A stretch of 53,082 nucleotides of DNA from Actinomadura kijaniata NBRC 14229 (GTDB lineage: Bacteria > Actinomycetota > Actinomycetes > Streptosporangiales > Streptosporangiaceae): the NCBI RefSeq assembly GCF_001552175.1, contig NZ_BCQR01000078.1, positions 1 through 53,082 on the forward strand. The letters are read 5' to 3'. Below the pieces are notes generated by a model. The model did no database searches, had not been told where the DNA came from, and saw nothing but the letters and a program-made list of their open reading frames with translations. Positions 36,205 to 43,610 of the stretch are shown here, piece after piece (position 1 is the first letter of the stretch; each line of letters begins with the position of its first letter). A program made the position numbers and the translations under genes.

Positions 36205-37149
36205 ATGCGAGCCGTCACCGTGTCGGAGTACGGCGCCACTCCGGTGGTGTCGGAGGTGCCGGTGCCCGAGCCCGGCCCCGGGGAGATCCAGGTCAGGCTG
36301 ATCGCGGCCGGGATGAACCCCCTCGACGCGCTGATCGCCGACGGGTTCCTCAAGGACGGCGTCGAGGCGCGGTTCCCGCTGGTCCTGGGCCTGGACGGCG
36401 CCGGGGTGGTGACCGGGACCGGCGAGGGGGTGACCCGGTTCGGGGTCGGCGAGCAGGTGTACGGGGTGTTCTTCGGGGTGTCCCGGGGCCTTGGCACCTA
36501 CGCCGAGTACACGGTGGCCGAGGCGGACGGCCCGGTCGCGCTGATGCCGCGCGGCATGGTCTACAGCCAGGCCGCCGCCCTGCCGACCTCGTCGACGGCC
36601 GCCTACGGCATGGTCGAGGAGGCCCGGGTGGGCGTCGGCAGCGCCGTGCTGGTGGTCGGCGCGACCGGCGGCGTCGGGCAGATGGCGGTGCAGTTCGCCC
36701 GCGACCGGGGCGCGAAGGTGATCGCGACGGCGCGGTCCGACATGGCCGACGAGATGCGGTACCTGGGCGCGGACGAGACCGTCGACCACTCGGCCGGAGA
36801 CCTCAACCGGCAGGTGCTGGCCACCCACCCCGGGGGCGTCGACGCCGTGCTCGACCTGGTCAGCGACCGCACCGCCGCCGAGGAGATCGCCCAGGCCCTC
36901 AAGCCCGGCGGCGTCTACCTCAGCACCGTCCACTCCCTCAGCCCCGACGCCATGGAGGCCCGGGGCCTGCGGGGCGTCAACTTCGAGTACCGGCCCTCCG
37001 CCGCGCTGCTGGAGCGGATCGCCGAGCTGGTCGACGACGGGAAGCTGGTGGTCCGCGTCACCGACCAGGTGTCGCTGGAGGACGCGCCCGAGGCCCTGGC
37101 GCGGCTGACGCACGGCGGGGCGCGCGGCAAGACCGTCGTCCGCCCCTGA
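36205..37149 (+). CDS. zinc-independent MDR oxidoreductase (quinone reductase-like)
   Basis: A 314-residue medium-chain dehydrogenase/reductase of the quinone-oxidoreductase subgroup. The GroES-like N-terminal domain (PLVLGLDGAGVV block) precedes a Rossmann domain with VVGATGGVGQMAVQFA for NADP(H). Zn-ligand Cys residues are missing, as expected for this subgroup. ATG at 36205 follows gggga. The substrate is unknown. A second member of the superfamily lies at 47641-48573. Confidence 0.85.
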   Translation: MRAVTVSEYGATPVVSEVPVPEPGPGEIQVRLIAAGMNPLDALIADGFLKDGVEARFPLVLGLDGAGVVTGTGEGVTRFGVGEQVYGVFFGVSRGLGTYAEYTVAEADGPVALMPRGMVYSQAAALPTSSTAAYGMVEEARVGVGSAVLVVGATGGVGQMAVQFARDRGAKVIATARSDMADEMRYLGADETVDHSAGDLNRQVLATHPGGVDAVLDLVSDRTAAEEIAQALKPGGVYLSTVHSLSPDAMEARGLRGVNFEYRPSAALLERIAELVDDGKLVVRVTDQVSLEDAPEALARLTHGGARGKTVVRP

Positions 37150-37266
37150 GCCGCCGGTGTCCGGTCACGTCGCGGTCTCCCGCGAGGGCGACGGGAGGTT
37201 CGTGGGATCGCCCTCGGGACGTGGTCCCCACTGCGGGGGCGCTTCGCCGACCGGCTCCACCTGGAG

Positions 37267-37542
37267 GTGCCCGCGCTGACCCGGTACGCGCGGGACATGG
37301 GGTTCGAACCGTGGGAGCGGGGCAACGAGCACAGCGAACGCGTCACCGCGCAACGGAGGGCGGGGGAACGGGCCGGGGTCGGAGGGACCCCGACGTTTTT
37401 CGTCAACGGGATGCGGTACGAGGGTTCCTACGACCTGGCCGGGCTGAGCGGCGCGGTCGGGCCGGCGCTGGAACGCGCGGCGGCGGAACCCGGCGCCGCG
37501 CTGCGGGACAGGTGCGAACCGAGGAGGGAGGAGGACGGATGA
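37267..37542 (+). pseudogene. truncated DsbA-like thioredoxin-fold remnant
   Basis: Only the C-terminal part of a DsbA-like protein is present: a helical stretch (RYARDMGFEPWERG...) followed by GVGGTPTFFVNGMRYEGSYDL, the cis-Pro block and last strand typical of the family. The N-terminal strand and CxxC active site are absent upstream in all frames; the same frame runs back to the stop of the MDR gene without a good start. The product could not act as a disulfide oxidase. However, its stop overlaps the next start (ATGA), so the short frame may still be translated or kept for coupling. Confidence 0.55.
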
Positions 37543-37766
37543 GCGAGTCGGAGAGCGTCCGGGGGAAGCGGGAGCGGATCGCCGAGATCGAGGAGTCGGT
37601 GGCGGTGCTGCGCCGCGAGCTCGGCGAGCGGACCGACGACCCGATGGACTTCGGCGACGCCGGGCAGGACCTGGAGGCGCGGGAGCAGCAGCTGAGCATG
37701 ATCGAGGCGCTGGAGGGCGAGCGGCGCAGGCTGCTGGACGAGCTGGGGGAGTCGGACCGCTCCTGA
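37539..37766 (+). CDS. small coiled-coil protein
   Basis: A 75-residue, highly charged protein (MSESESVRGKRERIAEIEE...) with heptad-like spacing of Leu/Ile, likely one long helical hairpin or coiled coil. The start ATG is preceded by a very strong purine run (ggagggaggagg) and overlaps the preceding stop. No family recognised. A strong hairpin follows the stop. Confidence 0.65.
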   Translation: MSESESVRGKRERIAEIEESVAVLRRELGERTDDPMDFGDAGQDLEAREQQLSMIEALEGERRRLLDELGESDRS

Positions 37767-37770
37767 GCGG

Positions 37771-37807
37771 CGCGGGCCCCCGCCGCGACCGGCGGCGGGG
37801 GCCCGCG
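37771..37807. terminator. 15-bp GC-rich hairpin between convergent genes
   Basis: The arm cgcgggcccccgccg (37771-37785) pairs exactly with cggcgggggcccgcg (37793-37807) around a 7-base loop. It begins 5 bases after the coiled-coil gene stop and ends 5 bases before the end of the minus-strand gene at 37812, so it can act on both. Confidence 0.85.
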
Positions 37808-37811
37808 GCGT

Positions 37812-38174
37812 TCACGGCCGGGCGTCCCGCAGGTTGCGGGCGACGGTCCGCTGGGCGGTGAGGGCGGCGGTGACGAGGCCCCGCTCGTTGGCGTTCTCGG
37901 CCTCGACGGCGGCGAGCGCCGCCGCTTGCAGGCGCTGGTCGGAGGCCGGCGGGCAGCGGCCGTGCAGGGCGTCGATCACGGCGCGGGTCCGCCGGTTGGC
38001 CTGGGCGGCGGCCCGGGGGTTGCGGGCGCGGTCGTGGCGGGTCGCCTCCTCGTTGTGCCGTTCGGCCACGGCGATGTCGCGGGCGCACCGCGTCCACGGG
38101 GGGTCGGCGGCGTGCGCGGGGACGGGGGCGCAGAGGGCGGCGGTCGCGGAGAGGGCGACGAGCAGTCGGGTCAT
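37812..38174 (-). CDS. small secreted helical protein
   Basis: A 120-residue exported protein. A signal peptide (MTRLLVALSATAALCAPVPAHA, about 22 residues, A-H-A cleavage site) is followed by an Ala/Arg-rich helical body with two Cys residues (near 30 and 74) that could form a disulfide. ATG at 38174 follows aagggg. No family recognised. Its promoter region is shared with the divergent TPR-like gene at 38287. Confidence 0.65.
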   Translation of the reverse strand: MTRLLVALSATAALCAPVPAHAADPPWTRCARDIAVAERHNEEATRHDRARNPRAAAQANRRTRAVIDALHGRCPPASDQRLQAAALAAVEAENANERGLVTAALTAQRTVARNLRDARP

Positions 38175-38286
38175 GCCCCTTTCATCACCACCGGTGCCCC
38201 TTCGGTTACCTCCCGCGGCCAGGAATGGGGGCGCGGCACATGCGGTTGAAGGTTCAACGACAGCATCGATCGACGGGGAGGCGACC

Positions 38287-38649
38287 GTGACGGACATCTA
38301 CGAGGAGTTCCAGCGGGGCCGGATGTTCTTCGAGGCGAAGGACTACTCCTCGGCCGCGCGGATCCTGGCCCCGGTCGTGGCCGAGGACGCCGCCAACCGG
38401 GCCGCCCTCGAACTCCTGGCCCGCGCCTACTTCCACAGCGCCCAGCTCTCCCGCGCCGAGGACGCGTTCCGCCGCCTGGTGGAGCTCGACCCGGGCAACG
38501 GCTGGGCCTACGAGGCGCTGGCCCGCACCCTGGAGCGCCGCAGCGACGGCGCCGGGGCCGCGCGGTTCCGCAAGCTCGCGCAGGCGATGGGCGTCGGGCG
38601 CGCCGAGGAGATCGAGGTCTCGGTGACGGCCGCGAACCTGGTCGGCTGA
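38287..38649 (+). CDS. TPR-repeat protein
   Basis: A 120-residue helical protein with two to three tetratricopeptide-like repeats (FFEAKDYSSAARILAPVVAEDAAN, then LARAYFHSAQLSRAEDAF, then LARTLERRSDGAGAARF). Such proteins are protein-binding scaffolds. GTG at 38287 follows ggggagg with 6-base spacing. It is a stand-alone gene ended by a hairpin at 38659-38693. Confidence 0.8.
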   Translation: MTDIYEEFQRGRMFFEAKDYSSAARILAPVVAEDAANRAALELLARAYFHSAQLSRAEDAFRRLVELDPGNGWAYEALARTLERRSDGAGAARFRKLAQAMGVGRAEEIEVSVTAANLVG

Positions 38650-38658
38650 GACCCCGCA

Positions 38659-38693
38659 CCGGCGGCCCCGTCCCTTCCGGACGGGGCCGCCGG
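38659..38693 (+). terminator. perfect 15-bp hairpin after the TPR gene
   Basis: ccggcggccccgtcc (38659-38673), loop cttcc, and ggacggggccgccgg (38679-38693) form a perfect GC-rich stem 10 bases after the stop. No long U-tract follows. Confidence 0.85.
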
Positions 38694-38741
38694 CGTTCGC
38701 GGGGAAACGCCGGCCCGGCGTGGCGGCACCCCACCCCATGA

Positions 38742-38879
38742 CCAGGACCTTCGCGGACTTCACGTGGACGGACCGCTGCCCTGGCGTTCACGCCGGCCGA
38801 GCACCTCACCGGCGTCGAGCTGACCGAGGAGGTGTTCGAGGAGTCCGAATGCCTTCTCGGCGGGGGCGCCGCCGTGTGA
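38742..38879 (+). other. possible decayed gene fragment
   Basis: Between the terminator and the SRPBCC gene one frame reads a plausible peptide ending ALAFTPAEHLTGVELTEEVFEESECLLGG and a TGA at 38877, but it has no start codon. Another frame gives MTRTFADFTWTDR from an ATG at 38738. The two halves are out of frame, as in a frameshifted remnant. No family recognised. Confidence 0.3.
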
Positions 38880-38890
38880 CGATCCACGGC

Positions 38891-39391
38891 ATGACGGATG
38901 ATCCGGTGATCGAAGAGAGCGTCCTCGTCCACGCCCCTCCGGACGAGGTGTACGCGGCCGTGGCGGACCTGCGGCGGATGGGCGAGTGGAGTCCGGAGTG
39001 CTTCCGGATCTGGGTGCCGGGCGGCGTGGTGCGCCCCGGGGCCGCGTTCGTGGGGTTCAACCGGATCGGCCGCCGGTTCTGGTTCACGACCTGCCGCGTC
39101 ACGACCGCGCGGCCGGGGGAGGAGTTCGCGTTCCGCGTCACGCTCCTCGGGATCCCGGCCGCGCGGTGGGGCTACCGCTTCGAGGCGGACGGCGACGGCG
39201 CCACCCGCCTCACCGAGTACTTCCTCGACCTGCGCCGGGGTTTCCGGGGTTCGCGGCTGTGGGCCGCGCTGGGCGACCGCTACGACCGGGTCCCGCCCGG
39301 CGGGCGCGAGCAGCACAACCGCGCCGGGATGCGCACCACGCTGGAGCGCGTCAAGAGGGCGATCGAGTCCCCTCCGCCCGGTACACGGTGA
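38891..39391 (+). CDS. SRPBCC-family (polyketide cyclase/START-like) protein
   Basis: A 166-residue protein with the SRPBCC pattern: ESVLVHAPPDEVYAAVADLRRMGEWSPE at the N-terminus, central strands GAAFVGFNRIG and WGYRFEADGDGATRLTEY, and a long C-terminal helix (TTLERVKRAIE). Members bind hydrophobic small molecules in a helix-grip cavity; the ligand is unknown. ATG at 38891 was chosen for alignment to the family N-terminus; a GTG at 38876 would add five residues. Confidence 0.75.
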   Translation: MTDDPVIEESVLVHAPPDEVYAAVADLRRMGEWSPECFRIWVPGGVVRPGAAFVGFNRIGRRFWFTTCRVTTARPGEEFAFRVTLLGIPAARWGYRFEADGDGATRLTEYFLDLRRGFRGSRLWAALGDRYDRVPPGGREQHNRAGMRTTLERVKRAIESPPPGTR

Positions 39392-39454
39392 CGACGACGC
39401 CGCTTGCGGACGTCACCGACCCGGCGGTCCGGAACGGCACCGGCGCGCCCTCCG

Positions 39455-39475
39455 GCGGGACGGCCGCCGTCCCGC
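39455..39475. terminator. 9-bp hairpin between convergent genes
   Basis: gcgggacgg-ccg-ccgtcccgc lies in the 121-base gap between the SRPBCC gene and the end of the DUF2867 gene. It is a plausible shared terminator; the stem is short and there is no U-tract. Confidence 0.5.
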
Positions 39476-39512
39476 GCCGAGCACGACCGGGTGCACCTGG
39501 GGGGAGAGCTCG

Positions 39513-40565
39513 TCACTCAGCGCGGGCCCGGATCTTCTCCTCCGCCTCGCGGAGCAGACCGGGTGCCAGCCGGCGGTGGACGGCCGCCAGGGGCGGCCAC
39601 ACGTAACGGCCCAGGGGGCGGTCGTAGCGCAGGAACGTCCCCAGCGACACCCGCCCGTCGGCGGCCTGCACGACGAGGCGGTCGGTCAGGAACCACGAGG
39701 CGGCCTCAAGCCGGATCCAGCCCTCACCGCGCTCGGCGATCCGCCATCCGGCCACGGTGTCCGGCGACCGTCCCCGGCTGAGCCGGATGCCGAGGAGGCC
39801 GCTCCAGATCAGCCGTTCCGAGGGGGTGGGGACGTCGCCGAACATCGCCCGCGCCCACTGCTCGGGCGTCGCGTCCGCGTCGGTGGGCAGGGTGAAGTGG
39901 TCGACGTAGTCGCCGTCGGGCAGCGCGCCGAGGGCTCGGACGGACTCGGGGACGTCGCGCGTCCCCACGACGCCGGTGACGGGGGCCGCGTCGCGGTCCC
40001 GCCACGCGCGTTCGCATTGCCGGACCAGTGCCGGAAAGACGACCAGGCGCCGGAACGGCGCGATGGCGGCCATGTAGAGGCGCCCGGGAAGGCCGTCGGG
40101 TTTCACGAGGACCGCCATGCGGAGCTCGTGCCCGCCCTCGACCGGCGCCCATCCCAGGTGGATGACCGCGTGGACGGTCGCGCTCGCCCGTTCGAGGGCG
40201 CACTCGTCGTCGAGCTCGTAGACCGGGGTGAACGGCGCCGACCCTTCCGGGGCCGCGCGCAGGTCGCCCGGCAGGCGGTCGCGCAGCGACCGCACGCGCG
40301 TTCCGACGCCCGCCTCCGGCCCGTCCCAGCCGAACAGGGCGCCGAGCCGGCGGCGCACCGCGAACAGCAGGCGGACCGGCAGGGGGTCCTTCGCGGGGCC
40401 GCCGGACGGCCGCATCGCGGCGAGCGCGGCGGCGAGCGCGGCGGGGAAGTCGCCCGGCCCGGCGCCGGGCGTGCGGATCGCCCACACGTCCTCGACGCGG
40501 AAGCCGTCGGCGATCTCGTGGATCCGCCAGGGGCGGGCGGCGTGCGCGCCGTTCGGGAGCCTCAC
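39513..40565 (-). CDS. DUF2867-domain protein
   Basis: About 350 residues. The start MRLPNGAHAARPWRIHEIADGFRVEDVWAI... is the usual opening of DUF2867 proteins. A second DUF2867-like segment appears at the C-terminus (SGLLGIRLSRGRSP...WFLTDRLVV...RYVWPPLAAVHRRL), so the protein may hold two related halves. Function unknown; the domain often follows an SDR domain, which is absent here. GTG at 40565 follows cggag with 7-base spacing; a TTG at 40598 is less likely. It is divergent from a TetR gene with twin operators between them and is the probable target. Confidence 0.7.
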   Translation of the reverse strand: MRLPNGAHAARPWRIHEIADGFRVEDVWAIRTPGAGPGDFPAALAAALAAMRPSGGPAKDPLPVRLLFAVRRRLGALFGWDGPEAGVGTRVRSLRDRLPGDLRAAPEGSAPFTPVYELDDECALERASATVHAVIHLGWAPVEGGHELRMAVLVKPDGLPGRLYMAAIAPFRRLVVFPALVRQCERAWRDRDAAPVTGVVGTRDVPESVRALGALPDGDYVDHFTLPTDADATPEQWARAMFGDVPTPSERLIWSGLLGIRLSRGRSPDTVAGWRIAERGEGWIRLEAASWFLTDRLVVQAADGRVSLGTFLRYDRPLGRYVWPPLAAVHRRLAPGLLREAEEKIRARAE

Positions 40566-40626
40566 GGTCGCGCTCCGCCGGGGACCGGCACGGGACAACG
40601 GGTCATCTCAGCTTCCCCCACTTGGC

Positions 40627-40642
40627 TATACGGTAGCGTATA
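40627..40642. promoter_or_regulatory. TetR operator copy 1 (TATACG-N4-CGTATA)
   Basis: TATACGGTAGCGTATA is a palindrome with 6-base arms around four central bases, located 62 bases upstream of the DUF2867 GTG. An almost identical copy is 34 bases to the right. Together they fill the divergent promoter region. Confidence 0.8.
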
Positions 40643-40660
40643 AGCCGAGGCTAGCTCTTT

Positions 40661-40676
40661 TATACGGTGGCGTATA
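40661..40676. promoter_or_regulatory. TetR operator copy 2 (TATACG-N4-CGTATA)
   Basis: TATACGGTGGCGTATA differs from copy 1 only in one central base. It ends 29 bases before the tetR GTG at 40706. The 34-base start-to-start distance puts the two sites about three helical turns apart. Confidence 0.8.
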
Positions 40677-40705
40677 TCCGGTGCAGAGGTGAGGTGGGGC
40701 ACATC

Positions 40706-41287
40706 GTGGGCGCTGCTCGCACGCCGCGGGAGCGGTGGATCGAGGAGGGACTGCGGGCGCTGGCCGACGGCGGTCCCGGAGCCGTCCGCGTCGAGGCGCT
40801 GGCCAAGCGGCTCGGCGTCACCAAGGGCGGGTTCTACGGGTACTTCGCCGACCGCGACGCGCTGCTGGAGGCGATGCTCGACACCTGGGAACGGGAGAGC
40901 ACCGACGAGGTGATCGACCGCGTGGAGCGCGAGGGCGGCGACCCGAGGACCAAGGCCCGGCGCGCGGGCATGCTCACCTTCTCCGACGACCGGCTGCTGC
41001 CCATCGACCTGGCCGTCCGGGACTGGGCCCGGCGCGACGAGGCGGTCGCCGAGCGCCTGCGGCGGGTGGACGACCGGCGCATGGCGCTGCTGCGCGAGAC
41101 GATCGGCACCTTCTGCTCCGACCCCGACGAGGTCGAGGCCCGCAGCCTGATCGCGTTCTGCGTGGCGATCGGCGAGCACTTCCTCGCCGCCGACCACCGG
41201 GGCCGCACCCGGGCCGAGGTCCTCGCCCGCGCCGCCGACCTGATCCTCGACCGCCCCGCGCGCGGCGCCCGGGAAGGCGGCCGGTAG
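40706..41287 (+). CDS. TetR-family regulator
   Basis: A 193-residue regulator with the HTH at about 28-48 (VEALAKRLGVTKGGFYGYFAD) and a helical C-terminal ligand domain. GTG at 40706 follows gggg with about 7-base spacing. An upstream GTG at 40667 lies inside operator copy 2 and is rejected as start. It probably represses itself and the divergent DUF2867 gene through the two palindromes. Confidence 0.85.
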   Translation: MGAARTPRERWIEEGLRALADGGPGAVRVEALAKRLGVTKGGFYGYFADRDALLEAMLDTWERESTDEVIDRVEREGGDPRTKARRAGMLTFSDDRLLPIDLAVRDWARRDEAVAERLRRVDDRRMALLRETIGTFCSDPDEVEARSLIAFCVAIGEHFLAADHRGRTRAEVLARAADLILDRPARGAREGGR

Positions 41288-41291
41288 CCCG

Positions 41292-42446
41292 CTACAGCAG
41301 CGGGTCCACGAACGAGCCCAGGTCCCGGCGGGGGAGCGCGCCCGCCTGCGTGGCCACCGGCTCCCCGTTCCGCAGCATGATCAGAGTCGGGACGCCCTGC
41401 ACGTCGAAGCGGTCGGCCACCTCGGGCACCAGATCGACGTCGACCTTCGCGACGGTGAGGCGGTCGGCGTAGTCGGCGGCGAAACGGTCGATCACCGGGC
41501 CGAGCTGCTTGCACGGCCCGCACCATCCCGCCGTGAAGTACGCCAGGACCGGGCTGCGCTCCGCCAGCACCCGGTCGAACGCGGCCGCGTCGTCCACCAC
41601 CCGGACCGCCGCCGAGTCCAGGTCCTCCAGGTCGGCGGCCGTCATCGTCTCCAGCTGCGCGCGCGGGTACCACAGCCCGTTCACGTCCAGGTCGGGCAGC
41701 GTCCGCAGCAGCTCCAGCCGCTCCGCCCCGGTCAGCGGATCGGTGCCGTCGCGCCGCTTCAGGTCCAGGATCTCCAGCTCCCGCATCCCCGCGCAGAACG
41801 CCAGCCGGTCCGGGGCCGGCGGCGTGTCGGTCCACAGCGTCAACGACTCCAGCTCCGACAGCCCCGCCAGCGACGGAAGGGCGTCGGCGTCGATCCTCCC
41901 GGCCGTCAGGTTCAGGGTGAACAGCGTCCCGATCCGCCCGATCGCCTCCAGCGCCGTCGCGTTCACCTCCGGCCGGTGCAGCTCCAGCACCATCAGCGAC
42001 GTCTCCGCCAGCGCGGCCAGCCACGCGCCCGTGCCGCCGTCGTCCTCCACCGCGAGGATCTCCAGCTCCGGCAGCCGCCCCAGCACCGCCAGGTCCTCGT
42101 CGCCGCCGCCGGGCCGCTCCAGCACGACCTGGAACAGCTCCCGCTGCCGGACCAGCCGCCGCAGGCCCTCGGCCGTCACGCCCATCGCCGCGAACCCCGC
42201 CAGCGCGTCCTCCGGCAGGTCGTCCAGGAACCACAGGTCCCCGGCCGGCTCCTCGTCCGACATCTCCAGCGACGCCGTGTGCCCGGCCGGAAGCGTCAGG
42301 ATCCCCTGCGCGGACACCACCAGGGAGTCCTCGTCGCCGACCGACTGGATCTGGAGGTGGCCGACCGGGTCGGCGGGGAACCGCAGGGTCAGGTCGCCCC
42401 GCTCCCACAGCCGCCGGTGGTACTCGTTCTCCACGGCCTCGGTCAC
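41292..42446 (-). CDS. leucine-rich-repeat / thioredoxin fusion protein
   Basis: A 384-residue protein. The C-terminal ~105 residues are a complete thioredoxin domain: active site WCGPC at 308-312, cis-Pro block GVPT (Pro353) and the KVDVD strand. Residues about 115-260 show leucine-rich-repeat-like strands (LPELEILAV, TSLMVLELHRPEV, GTLFTLNL, LSELESLTLW, MRELEILDLK) spaced 22-27 residues apart. The first ~110 residues are of unknown fold. No signal peptide is seen, so it should be cytoplasmic. GTG at 42446 follows a ggggg run. It ends 4 bases from the TetR gene (convergent) and is divergent from the ECF sigma gene. Confidence 0.75.
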   Translation of the reverse strand: MTEAVENEYHRRLWERGDLTLRFPADPVGHLQIQSVGDEDSLVVSAQGILTLPAGHTASLEMSDEEPAGDLWFLDDLPEDALAGFAAMGVTAEGLRRLVRQRELFQVVLERPGGGDEDLAVLGRLPELEILAVEDDGGTGAWLAALAETSLMVLELHRPEVNATALEAIGRIGTLFTLNLTAGRIDADALPSLAGLSELESLTLWTDTPPAPDRLAFCAGMRELEILDLKRRDGTDPLTGAERLELLRTLPDLDVNGLWYPRAQLETMTAADLEDLDSAAVRVVDDAAAFDRVLAERSPVLAYFTAGWCGPCKQLGPVIDRFAADYADRLTVAKVDVDLVPEVADRFDVQGVPTLIMLRNGEPVATQAGALPRRDLGSFVDPLL

Positions 42447-42665
42447 TGGTCGGCCCCCCGCGTTCCGGACATCCCGTCTGCCAGTCGGTCTGTCCGAACG
42501 GGGACGACCGCATACCGTTCCTGACGGAAAGATGGCCGTGCCTTGGGAAAAGCGCTCACCTGGGCCTGCCGCTCCGCGGGGTGGGGCGGGAACGCTAGAT
42601 TCGCCCCGAACGCGGATCATGCCGGCGGGGGCGCCGAACGCGGACCGCGCGACCGGCCGCCGCCC

Positions 42666-42692
42666 TGTCACATCGGACCGGTCCCCTCCGTC
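42666..42692 (+). promoter_or_regulatory. ECF41-type promoter TGTCACA-N16-CGTC
   Basis: TGTCACA at 42666-42672 and CGTC at 42689-42692 are 16 bases apart, the arrangement recalled for promoters read by ECF41 sigma factors. It lies 43 bases upstream of the sigma gene's GTG, so the factor probably drives its own expression. Confidence 0.65.
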
Positions 42693-42734
42693 AGACAGGT
42701 GACGGAGCACGGCGCGAAAGGGAGAGGGTGGCCG

Positions 42735-43610
42735 GTGGACGACAAGGACCTTCTGGCGAAGCAGTTCGAGGAGCACCGCTCGCACCTGCGTTCGGTGGCC
42801 TACCGGATGCTCGGCTCGCTCAACGAGGCCGACGACGCGGTGCAGGAGGCGTGGTTCCGGCTGGCCCGCGCCGACGCCGCCGAGATCGACAACCTGGGGG
42901 GCTGGCTGACCACCACCGTCGGCCGCATCTGCCTGGACCTGCTGCGGTCCCGCAGGTCGCGGCGCGAGGAGTTCGGCGACGCCCACGTGCCCGACCCGGT
43001 CGTCAGCGACGGCGCCGACCCCGAGCGCGAGATCATGATGGCGGACTCGGTCGGGATCGCGCTGATGGTGGTCCTGGAGACCCTCGGCCCGGCCGAGCGG
43101 CTGGCGTTCGTGCTGCACGACATGTTCGCGGTGCCGTTCGAGGCGATCGCCCCGATCGTGGAGCGCACCCCCGCCGCCACCCGCCAGCTCGCCAGCCGCG
43201 CCCGCCGCCGCGTGCAGGACAGCGCCCCGGTCCCCGACCCCGACCTGGAACGCCAGCACGCGGTGGTCAGCGCGTTCCTGGCCGCCGCCCGCGACGGCGA
43301 CTTCGACGCGCTGCTGGAGGTCCTGGACCCCGACGTGGTGTTCCGCATGGACGGCGGCGACGGGCGGCCCGCCGCGACCCTGCTCATCCGCGGCGCGCAG
43401 GCGGCGATCCGGCAGGCGCTGGTGTTCGCCCGGTTCGGCCTGCCGGTCAAGTCCCGCCCGGTCGTCGTCAACGGCGGCGCGGGCCTGCTGGCCGGGGACC
43501 CGGGCGAGCTGTTCTCCGTCATGGCGTTCACGATCGTCAACGGACGGATCACCCGGCTGGACGCCGTGGCCGACCCCGACCGCCTGGCCGCCCTCGACCT
43601 CACGTTCTGA
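42735..43610 (+). CDS. ECF41-group RNA polymerase sigma factor (SigJ-like)
   Basis: A 291-residue ECF sigma factor: sigma-2 (FEEHRSHLRSVAYRMLGSLNEADDAVQEAWFRL), linker with HVPDPVV in place of the ECF41 WLPEP motif, sigma-4 (LGPAERLAFVLHDMF...FEAIAPIV...AATRQLASRARRRV), and a fused SnoaL-like C-terminal domain. That domain carries a DGGDGR variant of the DGGGK motif and DPDRL in place of NPDKL. In this group the fused domain replaces a separate anti-sigma factor. GTG at 42735 follows gagaggg. It overlaps the convergent MFS gene by 11 bases. The usual ECF41 partner enzyme is not adjacent; the nearest neighbour is the thioredoxin fusion. Confidence 0.9.
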   Translation: MDDKDLLAKQFEEHRSHLRSVAYRMLGSLNEADDAVQEAWFRLARADAAEIDNLGGWLTTTVGRICLDLLRSRRSRREEFGDAHVPDPVVSDGADPEREIMMADSVGIALMVVLETLGPAERLAFVLHDMFAVPFEAIAPIVERTPAATRQLASRARRRVQDSAPVPDPDLERQHAVVSAFLAAARDGDFDALLEVLDPDVVFRMDGGDGRPAATLLIRGAQAAIRQALVFARFGLPVKSRPVVVNGGAGLLAGDPGELFSVMAFTIVNGRITRLDAVADPDRLAALDLTF

